A stretch of 57,688 nt of DNA from assembly GCF_007845645.1 (NCBI RefSeq), contig NZ_VCQV01000035.1:1-57688 (forward strand). Direction: 5' to 3'. The notes under the pieces were generated by a model that worked only from the letters and a program-made list of their open reading frames with translations, was not told where the DNA came from and ran no database searches. This stretch comes from Leekyejoonella antrihumi. GTDB lineage: Bacteria > Actinomycetota > Actinomycetes > Actinomycetales > Dermatophilaceae. Below are positions 26,343 to 35,414 of the stretch, piece after piece; the stretch's first letter is position 1; every line of letters begins with the position of its first letter. The position numbers were made by a program, and so were the translations under genes.

Positions 26343-26362
26343 AGTTTGACGGTTGTCGAACT
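26343..26362. promoter_or_regulatory. Second, imperfect operator repeat before the ArsR-type gene
   Basis: AGTTTGAC (26343-26350) and GTCGAACT (26355-26362) form an inverted repeat with one mismatch and a 4-base spacer. The half-site AGTTCGA is shared with the perfect palindrome 10 bases away. Two sites in an 86-bp divergent promoter would let the regulator control both directions, including itself. Confidence 0.6.
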
Positions 26363-26377
26363 TGATACCCTGAGGCC

Positions 26378-26698
26378 ATGACGACACAGACGGCTGCGGA
26401 GGCCGACGAATGCCCTGTGGTGGGCACGCTGGAAGATGTGCTTGCGGCCCTCGGCGACCCGGTGCGGCTCGAGATGGTGCGGCGCATGTGGGGTGCGGGC
26501 GGGCCGAAGCCGTGTGGTCAGCTCTACGCCGGGGTGAGCAAGTCGACCGCCAGCCATCACTTCAAGGTCCTGCGCGAGGCCGGGATCGTCCGGACGGCCA
26601 GGATCAACGGCAAGGTGCACCAGGAGCTGCGCAAGGCCGAGCTGGAAGCGGCCTTCGGCCCCGTGCTGGAGTCGGTCGTTCGCGCGGCCAACCGCTGA
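26378..26698 (+). CDS. ArsR-type winged-helix transcriptional regulator
   Basis: 106 residues, typical ArsR length. The segment LAALGDPVRLEMVRRMWGAG begins the winged helix, and VSKSTASHHFKVLREAGIVR is the recognition helix and wing. It contains two cysteines (in DECPVV and KPCGQL), too few and too far apart to assign a metal site. Its divergent position and the palindromes between it and the MFS gene make it the likely repressor of that pump. Confidence 0.88.
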   Translation: MTTQTAAEADECPVVGTLEDVLAALGDPVRLEMVRRMWGAGGPKPCGQLYAGVSKSTASHHFKVLREAGIVRTARINGKVHQELRKAELEAAFGPVLESVVRAANR

Positions 26699-26713
26699 TC
26701 CCGACCCTGGTCC

Positions 26714-26734
26714 GGTGGGTGGTTCGGGCCCACC
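26714..26734 (+). terminator. Short hairpin after the ArsR-type gene
   Basis: GGTGGG at 26714-26719 pairs with CCCACC at 26729-26734 over a 9-base loop, 16 bases beyond the regulator stop. A weak T-poor tail follows, so termination efficiency is uncertain. Confidence 0.3.
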
Positions 26735-26899
26735 TTGACCTATAAGCGGGAGTTTGTGGGAGTCATAGATAAACGCCATTGTGTTATCGATCCCTTCCAG
26801 GCATGCTGGAGCAAGCGGCGCGGCCGGATCAGGTTGGCGCGGTTTCCTACTGGCAAGACCCGCACACAGGTGGTGGGCACGATCGCGGAGGATTCCTCG

Positions 26900-28081
26900 A
26901 TGGCACTGCACGAAAAGCCGGTCACGGCGAGTTCTGGCACCGACCGGAGCGTCGAGAGTGCGTCCGCCCAGGACGGAACCGCCGATGTGGTCGACCGCTG
27001 CAGTGCCGAGGATCGTGCCTGGTTGGACGAGGCGATCCGCAAGGTCGAGGCGGACGCGAACCGCTCCGCGGACACGCACCTGCTGCCCATCCCGCTGCCG
27101 GGGGACTGGGGCATCGACCTGTACCTCAAGGATGAGTCGACCCACCCGACGGGCAGTCTCAAGCACCGGCTGGCGCGGTCGCTGTTTCTCTATGCGCTGT
27201 GCAGTGGCCGGATCCACGAGGACACCACGATCATCGAGGCCTCGAGCGGGTCGACGGCGGTCTCGGAGGCCTACTTCGCCCGGATGCTCGGATTGTCGTT
27301 CGTTGCGGTGATCCCGAAGAGCACCAGCCCTGAAAAGATCTCCCTCATCGAGTTCTACGGTGGCACCTGTCATTTCGTCGCTGGGGCGGATGAGGCGGCG
27401 CCGGAGTCGAGGCGGTTGGCCGCTGAGACCGGCGGTTACTTCATGGACCAGTTCACCTATGCCGAGCGCGCCACGGACTGGCGCAGCAGCAACAACATCG
27501 CCGAGTCGATATTCAATCAGCTTGCCGCCGAGAGGTATCCGGTGCCTGCGTGGGTCGTGGTCGGCGCCGGCACCGGCGGCACGAGTGCGACCATCGGGCG
27601 ATACATCCGCTACCGTCGGCACAGCACCAAGCTGTGCGTGGTGGACCCGGAGAACTCTGCCTTCTTCGACGGCTGGGTGCAGGACGACATGACGCACACG
27701 ACGGGCATGGGTTCGCGCATCGAAGGCATTGGACGTCCGCAGGTGGAGCCGTCGTTCGTGCCTACCATCGTTGATCGGATGATGCGGATCCCGGATGCGG
27801 CCTCCGTGGCGACGGTGCGCTACTTGGAAAAGCTGATCGGCCGGCGTGCGGGTGGCTCGACGGGCACCAGCCTGTGGGCGGCGCTGCGCATCATCGCGGA
27901 GATGCGTTCTCGTGGCGAGCGAGGCAGCGTCGTGGCGTTGCTCTGCGACGGGGGAGAGCGCTACTGCGGCACGTACTACAACGATGCGTGGCTACGCGAG
28001 AACGGTCTGGACCTTGCGCCGTATACGGCGATCCTCAACACCTTTCATGAGACCGGCGAGTGGCCGACAAGCCAGGGCTAG
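26900..28081 (+). CDS. PLP-dependent cysteine synthase family protein
   Basis: 393 residues of fold-type II PLP enzymes. The PLP lysine is in [20 protein letters not shown], the substrate loop is [20 protein letters not shown] and the phosphate-binding glycine loop is [20 protein letters not shown]. The late [15 protein letters not shown] is also conserved. It resembles the actinobacterial Rv3684-like group rather than CysK itself, so cysteine or a related amino acid as product is not proven. I start at the ATG at 26900, preceded by GGAGG; an in-frame ATG at 26735 would add a stretch without family similarity. Confidence 0.87.
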   Translation: MALHEKPVTASSGTDRSVESASAQDGTADVVDRCSAEDRAWLDEAIRKVEADANRSADTHLLPIPLPGDWGIDLYLKDESTHPTGSLKHRLARSLFLYALCSGRIHEDTTIIEASSGSTAVSEAYFARMLGLSFVAVIPKSTSPEKISLIEFYGGTCHFVAGADEAAPESRRLAAETGGYFMDQFTYAERATDWRSSNNIAESIFNQLAAERYPVPAWVVVGAGTGGTSATIGRYIRYRRHSTKLCVVDPENSAFFDGWVQDDMTHTTGMGSRIEGIGRPQVEPSFVPTIVDRMMRIPDAASVATVRYLEKLIGRRAGGSTGTSLWAALRIIAEMRSRGERGSVVALLCDGGERYCGTYYNDAWLRENGLDLAPYTAILNTFHETGEWPTSQG

Positions 28082-28129
28082 GGGTCCGGGCCCGGTCTCA
28101 GTCGAGGACAGCACGGCAAGGGGCGACCG

Positions 28130-29080
28130 ATGATGAAGGACGGCGTTCCTCGGCGGGCGGCACTGCTGGCTGGCCTCGGCGCGGCCGGTGCCATGCTCAG
28201 CGGGTGTGGCGACCCCGGTCCCGACAGCCGCCGGGTAACCCCCACGAAGGCGTCCGGAACGGCGTACTCAAGGTCGCCGTCGCCCACTGCTCTGGCCGCG
28301 CCGGACCTGGACGCGCTCGAGTCCACGTTCGGTGGAAAGGTTGGGCTCTACGCTCTCGACACCGGCACCGGGGCGGCGGTGCGACACCGGGCCGACGAGC
28401 GGTTCCTGATGTGTTCGACCTACAAGGTCCTGGTGGTGTCGGCCACGCTGTCGCAGGCGCAAGCGCGGCCTCGTCTGATGGACCAGGTCGTGCACTTCCG
28501 GGCGGCCGAGGTGTTGCCCTATTCGCCGGTCACCTCCACGCACACCGCAGAGAGTATGACGGTGTCCGCGCTGTGCGACGCCGCCCTGACCCGCAGCGAC
28601 AACACGGCGGCCAACCTGCTGGTAGATCTGGTCGGCGGGCCGACTTCAGTGACGAAGTACGTGCGCACCCTGGATGATCCCGAGACCCGGGTTGATCGCG
28701 ATGAGCCCGCTTTGAACATCGCGGACGGAAGCCTGGACACCACGACCGCTGATGCGATCGGTGCCGACCTGCTCAAACTGGTCCTGGGCGATGCGTTGAC
28801 TGCCCAGAACCGGAAGCTGCTCACCGCCTGGCTCAAGGCGAACACCACTGGTGATCGGTCGATTCGGGCTGGGCTGCCAAGAGGCTGGGCAGTTGGCGAC
28901 AAGACCGGAAGCGGTGTGCATGGCGAGGTGAACGATGTCGCCGTGATCTGGCCGCCGCGTCGCGCCCCGCTGATCATGGCCATCTATACCCGCCCGACCG
29001 ACCCCGGGTCCACCGAGGGATATCACGCGGTCGCCCGCGCCACTCGGATTGCCCTGAAGGCTCTCGCGATCGGTGCCTGA
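28130..29080 (+). CDS. Class A beta-lactamase, exported lipoprotein
   Basis: 316 residues. All catalytic motifs are intact: Ser96-x-x-Lys99 in FLMCSTYKVLVV, Ser156-Asp157-Asn158 in LTRSDNTAANLL, Glu192-Asn196 in DEPALN and Lys258-Thr259-Gly260 in VGDKTGSGVHGE. The LPYSPVT loop is also present. The N-terminus has a twin-Arg-like VPRRAALLAGLGAAG and a lipobox LSGC (Cys26), so it is probably a membrane-anchored lipoprotein. It hydrolyses beta-lactams outside the membrane. Start at the first of two adjacent ATGs, with AAGGGG upstream. No blaI/blaR regulator is seen nearby. Confidence 0.92.
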   Translation: MMKDGVPRRAALLAGLGAAGAMLSGCGDPGPDSRRVTPTKASGTAYSRSPSPTALAAPDLDALESTFGGKVGLYALDTGTGAAVRHRADERFLMCSTYKVLVVSATLSQAQARPRLMDQVVHFRAAEVLPYSPVTSTHTAESMTVSALCDAALTRSDNTAANLLVDLVGGPTSVTKYVRTLDDPETRVDRDEPALNIADGSLDTTTADAIGADLLKLVLGDALTAQNRKLLTAWLKANTTGDRSIRAGLPRGWAVGDKTGSGVHGEVNDVAVIWPPRRAPLIMAIYTRPTDPGSTEGYHAVARATRIALKALAIGA

Positions 29081-29141
29081 CCGGTCCGCGCGTCGAGCTG
29101 AGACGCAACGTGCCTGACCGCAGGGAGAACAGGACGGCGAG

Positions 29142-29420
29142 TCAGCCGGACTGCTGCCCAAACCTTTGAAGGCTGCGCTCACGGGCCTTGGCGGCCTCGA
29201 CCTCGCGGTCCTTGGGCGACGCCGTCGTCACGAGGGCATCGAGCAGCTCGTGGGTGATGCGCGCGACCTCGTCGACGGCGCGGTCGATCGCTTCTCGATT
29301 GGCAACTGACGGCTTCTGCATTCCGCTGACCTTGCGGACGTACTGCAGGGCAGAGGCGTGAACCTCCTCGTCGGTAGCGGGCGGGTCGAAATTGTAGAGG
29401 GTGCGGATATTGCGACACAT
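29142..29420 (-). CDS. DUF2277 domain-containing protein
   Basis: 92 residues. MCRNIRTLYNFDPPATDEEV and the following ALQYVRKVSGMQKPS are diagnostic for DUF2277, a short soluble family conserved in actinobacteria with no assigned function. I start at the ATG at 29420 because family members begin exactly with MCRNI; an upstream in-frame ATG at 29438 is less likely. It converges with the beta-lactamase gene. Confidence 0.9.
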   Translation of the reverse strand: MCRNIRTLYNFDPPATDEEVHASALQYVRKVSGMQKPSVANREAIDRAVDEVARITHELLDALVTTASPKDREVEAAKARERSLQRFGQQSG

Positions 29421-29727
29421 AGAACGAGCGTGCCACACGACTCCGGAATCGGGTATCCCTCAGAAGATGGCCGGACCTGAGCGGCGACGCCGTGAAGCGT
29501 GTGCCGGTGGGATTGCCGCCGAGGCTGTTGCCCGGTGGGTTTGCCAGTGCTAGAAGGTGTGGGCATCAGGTGGCTGTGGCGTTCCGGCGCGGATGCACGC
29601 TCTGGCGGGCGCCGTCGCAGTAGGCGCCGCCTTGGCCACCTCGTCTGCCTCTGGTACCCGTCGTGTTCTCAGGGCAACAACGTCCTGAGTCTCATCGTTC
29701 GTCTCCACGCACGGCAAGGAGAAAGCC

Positions 29728-29922
29728 ATGTCCATCACGGCCGACGACGTCGAAGCCTTCATCCGTCAGCATGCTGGACACGGACCGATTCGGCCGTCGG
29801 AGATCGATCGCATCGTCCGGATTCTCAATGCCCACGGCTGCTCCTCAGGCACTGCTCGTCCTCATCCGCCCGTCGGTGTGCCGGACCTGCCCAACGCCGG
29901 ACCGCGATCGGAATCGCCTTGA
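29728..29922 (+). CDS. Small hypothetical protein (64 residues)
   Basis: An AAGGAGA ribosome-binding sequence lies six bases before the ATG, much better than chance. The first half, SITADDVEAFIRQHAGHGPI RPSEIDRIVRI, looks like a compact helical protein (helix, turn, helix), while the C-terminal third is Pro-rich. I do not recognise the family. It sits alone in an otherwise gene-free stretch between DUF2277 and the SDR gene. Confidence 0.5.
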   Translation: MSITADDVEAFIRQHAGHGPIRPSEIDRIVRILNAHGCSSGTARPHPPVGVPDLPNAGPRSESP

Positions 29923-30102
29923 GATGACCTCTTCGACGACTCCGCTGAGCTTTGGTGCGGTGTCTCGTGGAAGGGCAGTCCACCAGATCCTAGGCGACTA
30001 ACCGTTGCGCATAGACAATAATTGCGCTTCGGCAATGACGAACCTATGGTGGCTACAGCGTGTGCACAATCATCGTGAACTTTCCATAGAAGGAGACGCC
30101 TC

Positions 30103-31116
30103 ATGACCCAACCTCGCAGCCGGCCGATCGTTGTTGTTACCGGCGGTACCGCCGGGGTCGGGAGGGCGACGGTGCGCGAGTTTGCGGGCGCAGGGTATGA
30201 CGTCGCGATCCTCGCGCGGGGTGCGGCGGGGCTTGCGGGAGCCGCAGGCGAGGTGGAGGCTACCGGGGCGCGGGCGTTGGCGATTGAGTGTGATGTTGCC
30301 GATCATGAGGCGGTGGATGCTGCGACCGATCGGGTCGAGTCGGAGCTGGGTCCGATTGATGTGTGGGTGAATGTCGCGTTTGTGGGGTCACTGTCGTTCT
30401 TTTGGGATACCGATCCGCAGGCGTACCAGCGGATGACGCAGGTGACGTATTTCGGTCAGGTCAATGGGGTCAGGTCGGCATTGCGGGTCATGCGCCCGCG
30501 TGATCGTGGCGCGATCGTGAATGTCTCGTCGGCGATGGCCTACCGGTCGATTCCGTTGCAGTCGGCGTATTGCGGTGCGAAGCATGCGATCAAGGGGATG
30601 ACCGAGTCGGTGATCACCGAGCTGCGCGCAACCGGCAGCAGGGTCACCATCGGTCTGGTGACCCTGCCGGGGGTCAACACCACCCAGTTCAACTGGAACC
30701 TCAACAAGATGCCCGACCACCCGATGCCGGTGCCACCGATCGTCCAACCGGAGGTGTGCGCCAGCGCGATCCGCTTCTCCGCCGAGCACCCCCGCCGGAA
30801 CATGTGGGTAGGGATCTCGACGGCCTACACGGTGATGGGCAACCGGGTCGCACCGGCGTTCGCGGACTGGTACCTGGGCAAGACAGGCGTGAAGTCCCAA
30901 CAGGTGAAGAAGGACTACCCGCGGTGGGGATCCAACGTCTTCGAGCCGCAGGACGCCGAGCACGACCGCGGGGCACGTGGCGAGTTCAACAAGAAGGCCG
31001 CGACACGTGACCCGGTGTCGTTCGTCGCGAAGAACCGGCTCGCCACGCTGGCCGGCGGTGTTGCCGCCGTTGGAGTCGGGATCGCTGCCGTCGTCCGCGT
31101 CGGCGGCCGTTCCTGA
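30103..31116 (+). CDS. SDR family NAD(P)-dependent oxidoreductase
   Basis: 337 residues. Nucleotide-binding TGGTAGVGRATVREFAGAGY at the N-terminus and the catalytic Ser in VSSAMAYRSIPLQS followed by Tyr-x-x-x-Lys in AYCGAKHAIKGMTE define a classical short-chain dehydrogenase. The C-terminal extension of about 80 residues ends in a hydrophobic GGVAAVGVGIAAVVRVG, so the enzyme may be membrane-associated. An AGGAGA ribosome-binding site precedes the ATG. The stop overlaps the GH15 start by one base, indicating an operon. Substrate unknown. Confidence 0.9.
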   Translation: MTQPRSRPIVVVTGGTAGVGRATVREFAGAGYDVAILARGAAGLAGAAGEVEATGARALAIECDVADHEAVDAATDRVESELGPIDVWVNVAFVGSLSFFWDTDPQAYQRMTQVTYFGQVNGVRSALRVMRPRDRGAIVNVSSAMAYRSIPLQSAYCGAKHAIKGMTESVITELRATGSRVTIGLVTLPGVNTTQFNWNLNKMPDHPMPVPPIVQPEVCASAIRFSAEHPRRNMWVGISTAYTVMGNRVAPAFADWYLGKTGVKSQQVKKDYPRWGSNVFEPQDAEHDRGARGEFNKKAATRDPVSFVAKNRLATLAGGVAAVGVGIAAVVRVGGRS

Positions 31117-32909
31117 TGGGAGAGCGGCTGACCCGCGACGCCGACGGTTTCGCACCGATCGGCGCGTATGCCGTGCTCGGTGACGGACGCGGGGTCGCCC
31201 TTCTCGCGGCGGACGGATCGGTCGACTGGTGGGCGGTCCCGCGGCTGGACTCCACGCCTGCTGTTGCGGCGCTGCTGGACCCCGAGCGGGGCGGCCGCAT
31301 CAGGCTGTCCCCGGCCGATGTGAAGGCGACCTACGAATGGCGTTACCTGCCGCACACCAACCTCGTGGAAACCACCTGGACCACGGACACCGGCCGAGTC
31401 CGGGTCACCGACTCACTGAACTCCGGCCGCGCAGGAGCGCTGCCTTGGGGCGAGCTGGCGCGCCGCATCGACGGACTGGACGGCACTGTCGCGATGAGGT
31501 TGCTGGTGCAGCCCGGCGACGGTATGCGGCAGTGGCGACCTTGGGTGAAGGACGACGACCGCGGCCCGATCGTGCACGCCGGCTCGCTCATCATGGGCGT
31601 AATCGGCAGCGAGCAGATCAAACTGGAGTCCTCGCACGACCGGGTGGAAGCGAGCTTCGAGGTGGCCGCGGGGGAGCGACGCGTCATCGGAGTCGTCGCG
31701 GCGGACGGCGACCCGCTCTTCATGTGTCACGTTGACGCTATCGACAAGCGGATCGACATCAGTGCGCAGTCGTGGCGGGACTGGGCTGCCTCTGTTCAGT
31801 GGGAAGGTGCCGGGCGCGAACAAATCGTGCGCAGCGCGCTGGCGTTGAAGACTCTGATCATCGCCGAGACCGGAGCCATTGCGGCCGCCGCAACGACCTC
31901 ACTTCCGGAAAGTATCGGCGGACCGAAGAACTGGGACTACCGCTACTCCTGGATCCGGGACGCGGTGTTCACCATGGACGCGCTGTCCCTGCTCGGTCAG
32001 CAGGAAGAAGTGCACGCGGCTGTCACCTGGCTGCTGCGCGCGATTCATGCCAATGGTCCGGATGTTCGCGTGATGTATACGTTGAGCGGCGGGGAGCCGG
32101 ACGGCGTCCGCACTCCCGACATCCCGGGATACCAGCACAGCCTCCCGGTCCAGCTCGGCAACAGTGCTGCCGGCCAGAAGCAGCTCGGGGTTTACGGTGA
32201 CTTGTTCGGCACCATTGCGCACTGGATTTTTCGTGGTCATGTGCTGGATGTGGGTTCCAACCGGGAGCTGGCCGACCTCGCGGATCTGTGCGCGGACGAG
32301 TGGCGGCGCGATGATGCCGGCATCTGGGAGTTGCACACCAACCGTCCCTACACCTCGTCGAAGATGAACTGTTGGCGCGCGTTGGATGCGGCGGCACGGT
32401 TGGCCGAGGCCGGCCACCTGGTTGGTTCCGGTGTGCGCTGGCGCGGCGAGGCCGACGTCATCAGAACCTGGGTGAACGAGAACTGCTGGTCTCAGGAGAA
32501 GCAGGCGTACACCTTCTATGCCGGTAGCGATGACTTGGACGCGTCGGTGCTGCTGGGCGCCCAGACGGGCTTCGACACCGGCCCGCGGATGTCTAGCACC
32601 ATCGACGCCCTCGGTGTCGAGCTGGGTGCCGGGCCGATGCTCTACCGATACACCGGGGTGCACCGTGAAGAGGCGACGTTCACCGCGTGCAGCTTCTGGC
32701 GGGTGCAGGCGTTGGCTCTGGTCGGTCGGGTCGACGAGGCGCAGAGCCTGCTGAATCAGCTGCACGCCGTGGCCGGACCGCTCGGACTGATGGCTGAGAT
32801 GTGCGTTCCGGGGACCAACGAGCAGCTCGGCAACCTGCCGCAGGCTCTCAGTCACCTCAGCCACATCGAGGCGACCGCCGCGGTGCGGGCGGCGAGAGCG
32901 GACGGGTGA
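31116..32909 (+). CDS. Glycoside hydrolase family 15 protein (glucoamylase/trehalase-like)
   Basis: 597 residues, matching the actinobacterial GH15 group that includes trehalases and glucoamylases. It begins with the conserved GAYAVLGDGRGVALLAADGS and VDWWAVPRLDST, and the catalytic (alpha/alpha)6 barrel contains GGPKNWDYRYSWIRDAVFTM. No signal peptide is visible, so it acts in the cytoplasm, which suits trehalose or glycogen turnover. Coupled to the SDR gene (TGATG overlap). Trehalase versus glucoamylase cannot be decided from sequence alone. Confidence 0.87.
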   Translation: MGERLTRDADGFAPIGAYAVLGDGRGVALLAADGSVDWWAVPRLDSTPAVAALLDPERGGRIRLSPADVKATYEWRYLPHTNLVETTWTTDTGRVRVTDSLNSGRAGALPWGELARRIDGLDGTVAMRLLVQPGDGMRQWRPWVKDDDRGPIVHAGSLIMGVIGSEQIKLESSHDRVEASFEVAAGERRVIGVVAADGDPLFMCHVDAIDKRIDISAQSWRDWAASVQWEGAGREQIVRSALALKTLIIAETGAIAAAATTSLPESIGGPKNWDYRYSWIRDAVFTMDALSLLGQQEEVHAAVTWLLRAIHANGPDVRVMYTLSGGEPDGVRTPDIPGYQHSLPVQLGNSAAGQKQLGVYGDLFGTIAHWIFRGHVLDVGSNRELADLADLCADEWRRDDAGIWELHTNRPYTSSKMNCWRALDAAARLAEAGHLVGSGVRWRGEADVIRTWVNENCWSQEKQAYTFYAGSDDLDASVLLGAQTGFDTGPRMSSTIDALGVELGAGPMLYRYTGVHREEATFTACSFWRVQALALVGRVDEAQSLLNQLHAVAGPLGLMAEMCVPGTNEQLGNLPQALSHLSHIEATAAVRAARADG

Positions 32910-32975
32910 CAGCGGTATAGCGCACGACCAGCTTTGGTTTTGCTGAACTGACAGCTTCGCAGGAAGGAGTGCCCG

Positions 32976-33431
32976 GTGCGGATGCGAGCGATAGAGATCG
33001 CCCGAGCGGCGTGGGGTGGAACGATGCTGCTGACTCCCGCGACGACGCTCAGCACGATCCACGGACTGAAGATCGACACGACGAGCACCACTGTCGCCAG
33101 AGTGCTCGGCGCTCGCCAGGTGGTCCAAGCCGGCCTGTCCGGGATTGCGCCCAGCCCAGAGATTCTCGCGCTGGGCGTGTGGGTAGATCTGGCCCACGCG
33201 GCGTCGGCATTCGGCCTGGCAGTGGCGGACCGGTCCCGGGTACGCGCCGGGATCGCCGATGGTGCGGTCGCGCTGGCCTGGGCGGGGTTCGGATATCGCG
33301 ACCTGGTGCGCAGCAAAGCCACTCCGCCAAGTCACGACCGGCGCCGTGACGAACTCGCCCGGGCGGTGCTTGGTCTGGCCCCCGGCGGTGGCCCATTGCT
33401 ACGCATCAGTCAGCGCCACCGACAGGTGTGA
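32976..33431 (+). CDS. Hypothetical membrane-associated protein
   Basis: 151 residues starting at a GTG with a strong AGGAAGGAG six bases before. It has three weakly hydrophobic segments (ARAAWGGTMLLTPATTLSTI, ALGVWVDLAHAASAFGLAVA, GIADGAVALAWAGFGYRDLV) and a basic C-terminus. It resembles small actinobacterial membrane proteins of unknown function. It follows the GH15 gene by 66 bp and may be cotranscribed. Confidence 0.65.
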   Translation: MRMRAIEIARAAWGGTMLLTPATTLSTIHGLKIDTTSTTVARVLGARQVVQAGLSGIAPSPEILALGVWVDLAHAASAFGLAVADRSRVRAGIADGAVALAWAGFGYRDLVRSKATPPSHDRRRDELARAVLGLAPGGGPLLRISQRHRQV

Positions 33432-33485
33432 GTTGTCTGGCGCCCGAGCGCTGATCGCGCCCTGCACGTCGGCGGTCACTGGCAA

Positions 33486-33503
33486 AGCGTCGGGAACGAC
33501 GCT
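33486..33503. promoter_or_regulatory. Inverted repeat upstream of TPP enzyme gene
   Basis: AGCGTC (33486-33491) and GACGCT (33498-33503) form a 6-bp inverted repeat with a 6-base spacer. It lies about 70 bases before the start codon at 33571, a typical operator or promoter-flanking distance. It could also be a weak terminator of the upstream gene. Confidence 0.3.
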
Positions 33504-33526
33504 AACGTTTGTCGGATAGCAACAGT

Positions 33527-33545
33527 GTGAGATCCGTGATCTCAC
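33527..33545. promoter_or_regulatory. Perfect 7-bp palindrome before TPP enzyme gene (operator)
   Basis: GTGAGAT (33527-33533) and ATCTCAC (33539-33545) are exact inverted copies with spacer CCGTG. It lies 25 bases upstream of the start codon, just before the ribosome-binding site CAAGGAGA, so a bound protein would block expression. No obvious regulator gene lies adjacent. Confidence 0.5.
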
Positions 33546-33570
33546 CCGAATTCACAAGGAGACTCCCCGT

Positions 33571-35394
33571 ATGGCCAGGAACGTCAGCGACTTCGTTATT
33601 CAGCGCATCCGGGAGTGGGGAGTCAGTCGGGTGTTCGCCTTCCCCGGCGACGGGATCGGCGAGTTCGACGGCGCGCTCGGCGCCGCACAGCGAAAGGGCG
33701 ACGGACTGGACTACATTCGTCCCACGCACGAGGAGATCTGCTCGCTGATGGCGACGGCGCACGCCAAGTTCACCGGCGAGATCGGCGTGTGCATCGCCAC
33801 CTCCTCACCTGGCGCCTTTCATATGCTCAACGGGCTGTACGACGCCAAGAGCGACAACCAGCCCGTTGTCGCGATCGTTGGCCAGCAGGCGCTCAGCTCG
33901 TTGGGCACCTTCGAGCAGCAGGAGGACAACCTGGAGCGCACGATGGAAGACGTCGCCGTCTACGTCAAGACGATCGTGACGCCGCAGCAGGCGCAGGCCG
34001 TCGTCGACACTGCCTTCCGCACGGCGTTGGTGCACCTGGGCCCCGCCGTGATCGTGCTGCCGCACGACGTGCAGAGCATGGACATGCCTGAGCTGACACC
34101 GGCCAACGGGGTGTCGCGCTCCAGCGCAGTGGCCCCGTCAGTCAAGATCATCCCGCCAGAGGCCGAGATCACGAAGGCCGCGGACATCATCAACGCCGGC
34201 GGCAAGGTCTCCTTCCTGGTGGGCCACGGATCGAACGGTGCGACCGACGAGGTGCTGCAGGCAGCGAAATTGTGCGGCGCAGGCATCGTCACGGCGCTGC
34301 GCGCGAAGCAGGTCGTTCCGTCCGATGTGCCCTATCACACACAACAACTGGGGTTGCTGGGCACGCGAGCCAGCCAGCGCCAGATGGAAGGGTGCGACAC
34401 GCTCGTGCTGCTCGGCACGAACTATCCCTACTCCCAGTTCCTGCCGGAGAGCGGCCAGGCCCGCGCGATCCAGGTTGACCTCAAGCCTGAGCAGATGGGC
34501 CTGCGCTACCCGACCGAGCTCAACATCTGGGGCGATGTCAAGCAGACTCTGCTCGCGCTCATCCCGCACCTGGAGCAGAAGACCGATCTGTCGTGGCAGG
34601 AGGGAATCGCCAAGGACATGGTCGAGTGGGAGAACGAGATGCAGGCCCAGGCGATGCTCAATTACGACGACGGAGTCAACCCGCGACGGGTCTATTACGA
34701 GCTGAACAAGCGGCTGCCCGCGAAGGCGATCGTCACCTGCGATGCCGGTTCGACCGCCGACTGGTACGGGCACCACATCCGGTTCCGCGAAGGAATGACC
34801 GGTGACCTGTCGGGCAGGTTGGCCAGTATGGCGGCCGCGATGCCCTACGCGACGGCGGCGAAATTTGCGCACTCCGACCGGTGTGTCGTGTGCACCATCG
34901 GCGACGGTGCCTTCCAGATGCTCGGCATGAATGAGCTGATCACCGTCAAGAAGTACTTGAGCAAGTGGGACAACCCGCAGTTCATCATCATGGTGCTGCA
35001 CAACAACGACCTCACCCAGGTGTCGTGGGAGATGCGCACCGAGGACGCCAATCCCGTGTGGCCGGTATCTCAGGACGTGGAGTCAGTGGACTACGCGGGT
35101 TGGGCGGAGTTGCTGGGGTTCAAGGGCATTCGGGTGAAGAGCGACGGCGAGGTCGCTGCGGCATGGGATGCGGCGTTCTCCCATCAGGGCGTGACGTTGA
35201 TCGACGCGTACACCAGCAAGAACGTGCCACCGCTGCCGCCGAAGATCACCATGGAGTTCGCCAAGAACACCGCGAAGGCGATGTTGCACCGCGATCCCGA
35301 TGAGATAGCGGTCGTGAAAGACTCGGCGAAGGCGCTGACCGCTGAGGGGATCGAGCGGGTGAAGGGCAAGCTGAATATCGGCCAGGACGACTGA
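33571..35394 (+). CDS. Thiamine pyrophosphate-requiring enzyme (pyruvate oxidase-like)
   Basis: 607 residues with the three-domain layout of pyruvate oxidase and acetolactate synthase. The TPP-activating glutamate is in YIRPTHEEICSLMATAHAKF, and the TPP/Mg site runs from IGDGAFQMLGMNELI to MVLHNND. The middle FAD/Rossmann domain includes LVGHGSNGATDEVLQAAKLC. It most resembles pyruvate oxidase-type enzymes, which turn pyruvate into acetate or acetyl phosphate with CO2. A role in stress or overflow metabolism fits the neighbours, but the substrate is inferred. A good CAAGGAGA ribosome-binding site precedes the ATG. Confidence 0.88.
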   Translation: MARNVSDFVIQRIREWGVSRVFAFPGDGIGEFDGALGAAQRKGDGLDYIRPTHEEICSLMATAHAKFTGEIGVCIATSSPGAFHMLNGLYDAKSDNQPVVAIVGQQALSSLGTFEQQEDNLERTMEDVAVYVKTIVTPQQAQAVVDTAFRTALVHLGPAVIVLPHDVQSMDMPELTPANGVSRSSAVAPSVKIIPPEAEITKAADIINAGGKVSFLVGHGSNGATDEVLQAAKLCGAGIVTALRAKQVVPSDVPYHTQQLGLLGTRASQRQMEGCDTLVLLGTNYPYSQFLPESGQARAIQVDLKPEQMGLRYPTELNIWGDVKQTLLALIPHLEQKTDLSWQEGIAKDMVEWENEMQAQAMLNYDDGVNPRRVYYELNKRLPAKAIVTCDAGSTADWYGHHIRFREGMTGDLSGRLASMAAAMPYATAAKFAHSDRCVVCTIGDGAFQMLGMNELITVKKYLSKWDNPQFIIMVLHNNDLTQVSWEMRTEDANPVWPVSQDVESVDYAGWAELLGFKGIRVKSDGEVAAAWDAAFSHQGVTLIDAYTSKNVPPLPPKITMEFAKNTAKAMLHRDPDEIAVVKDSAKALTAEGIERVKGKLNIGQDD

Positions 35395-35414
35395 AGGTTG
35401 CTCGCTGCGTGCCG

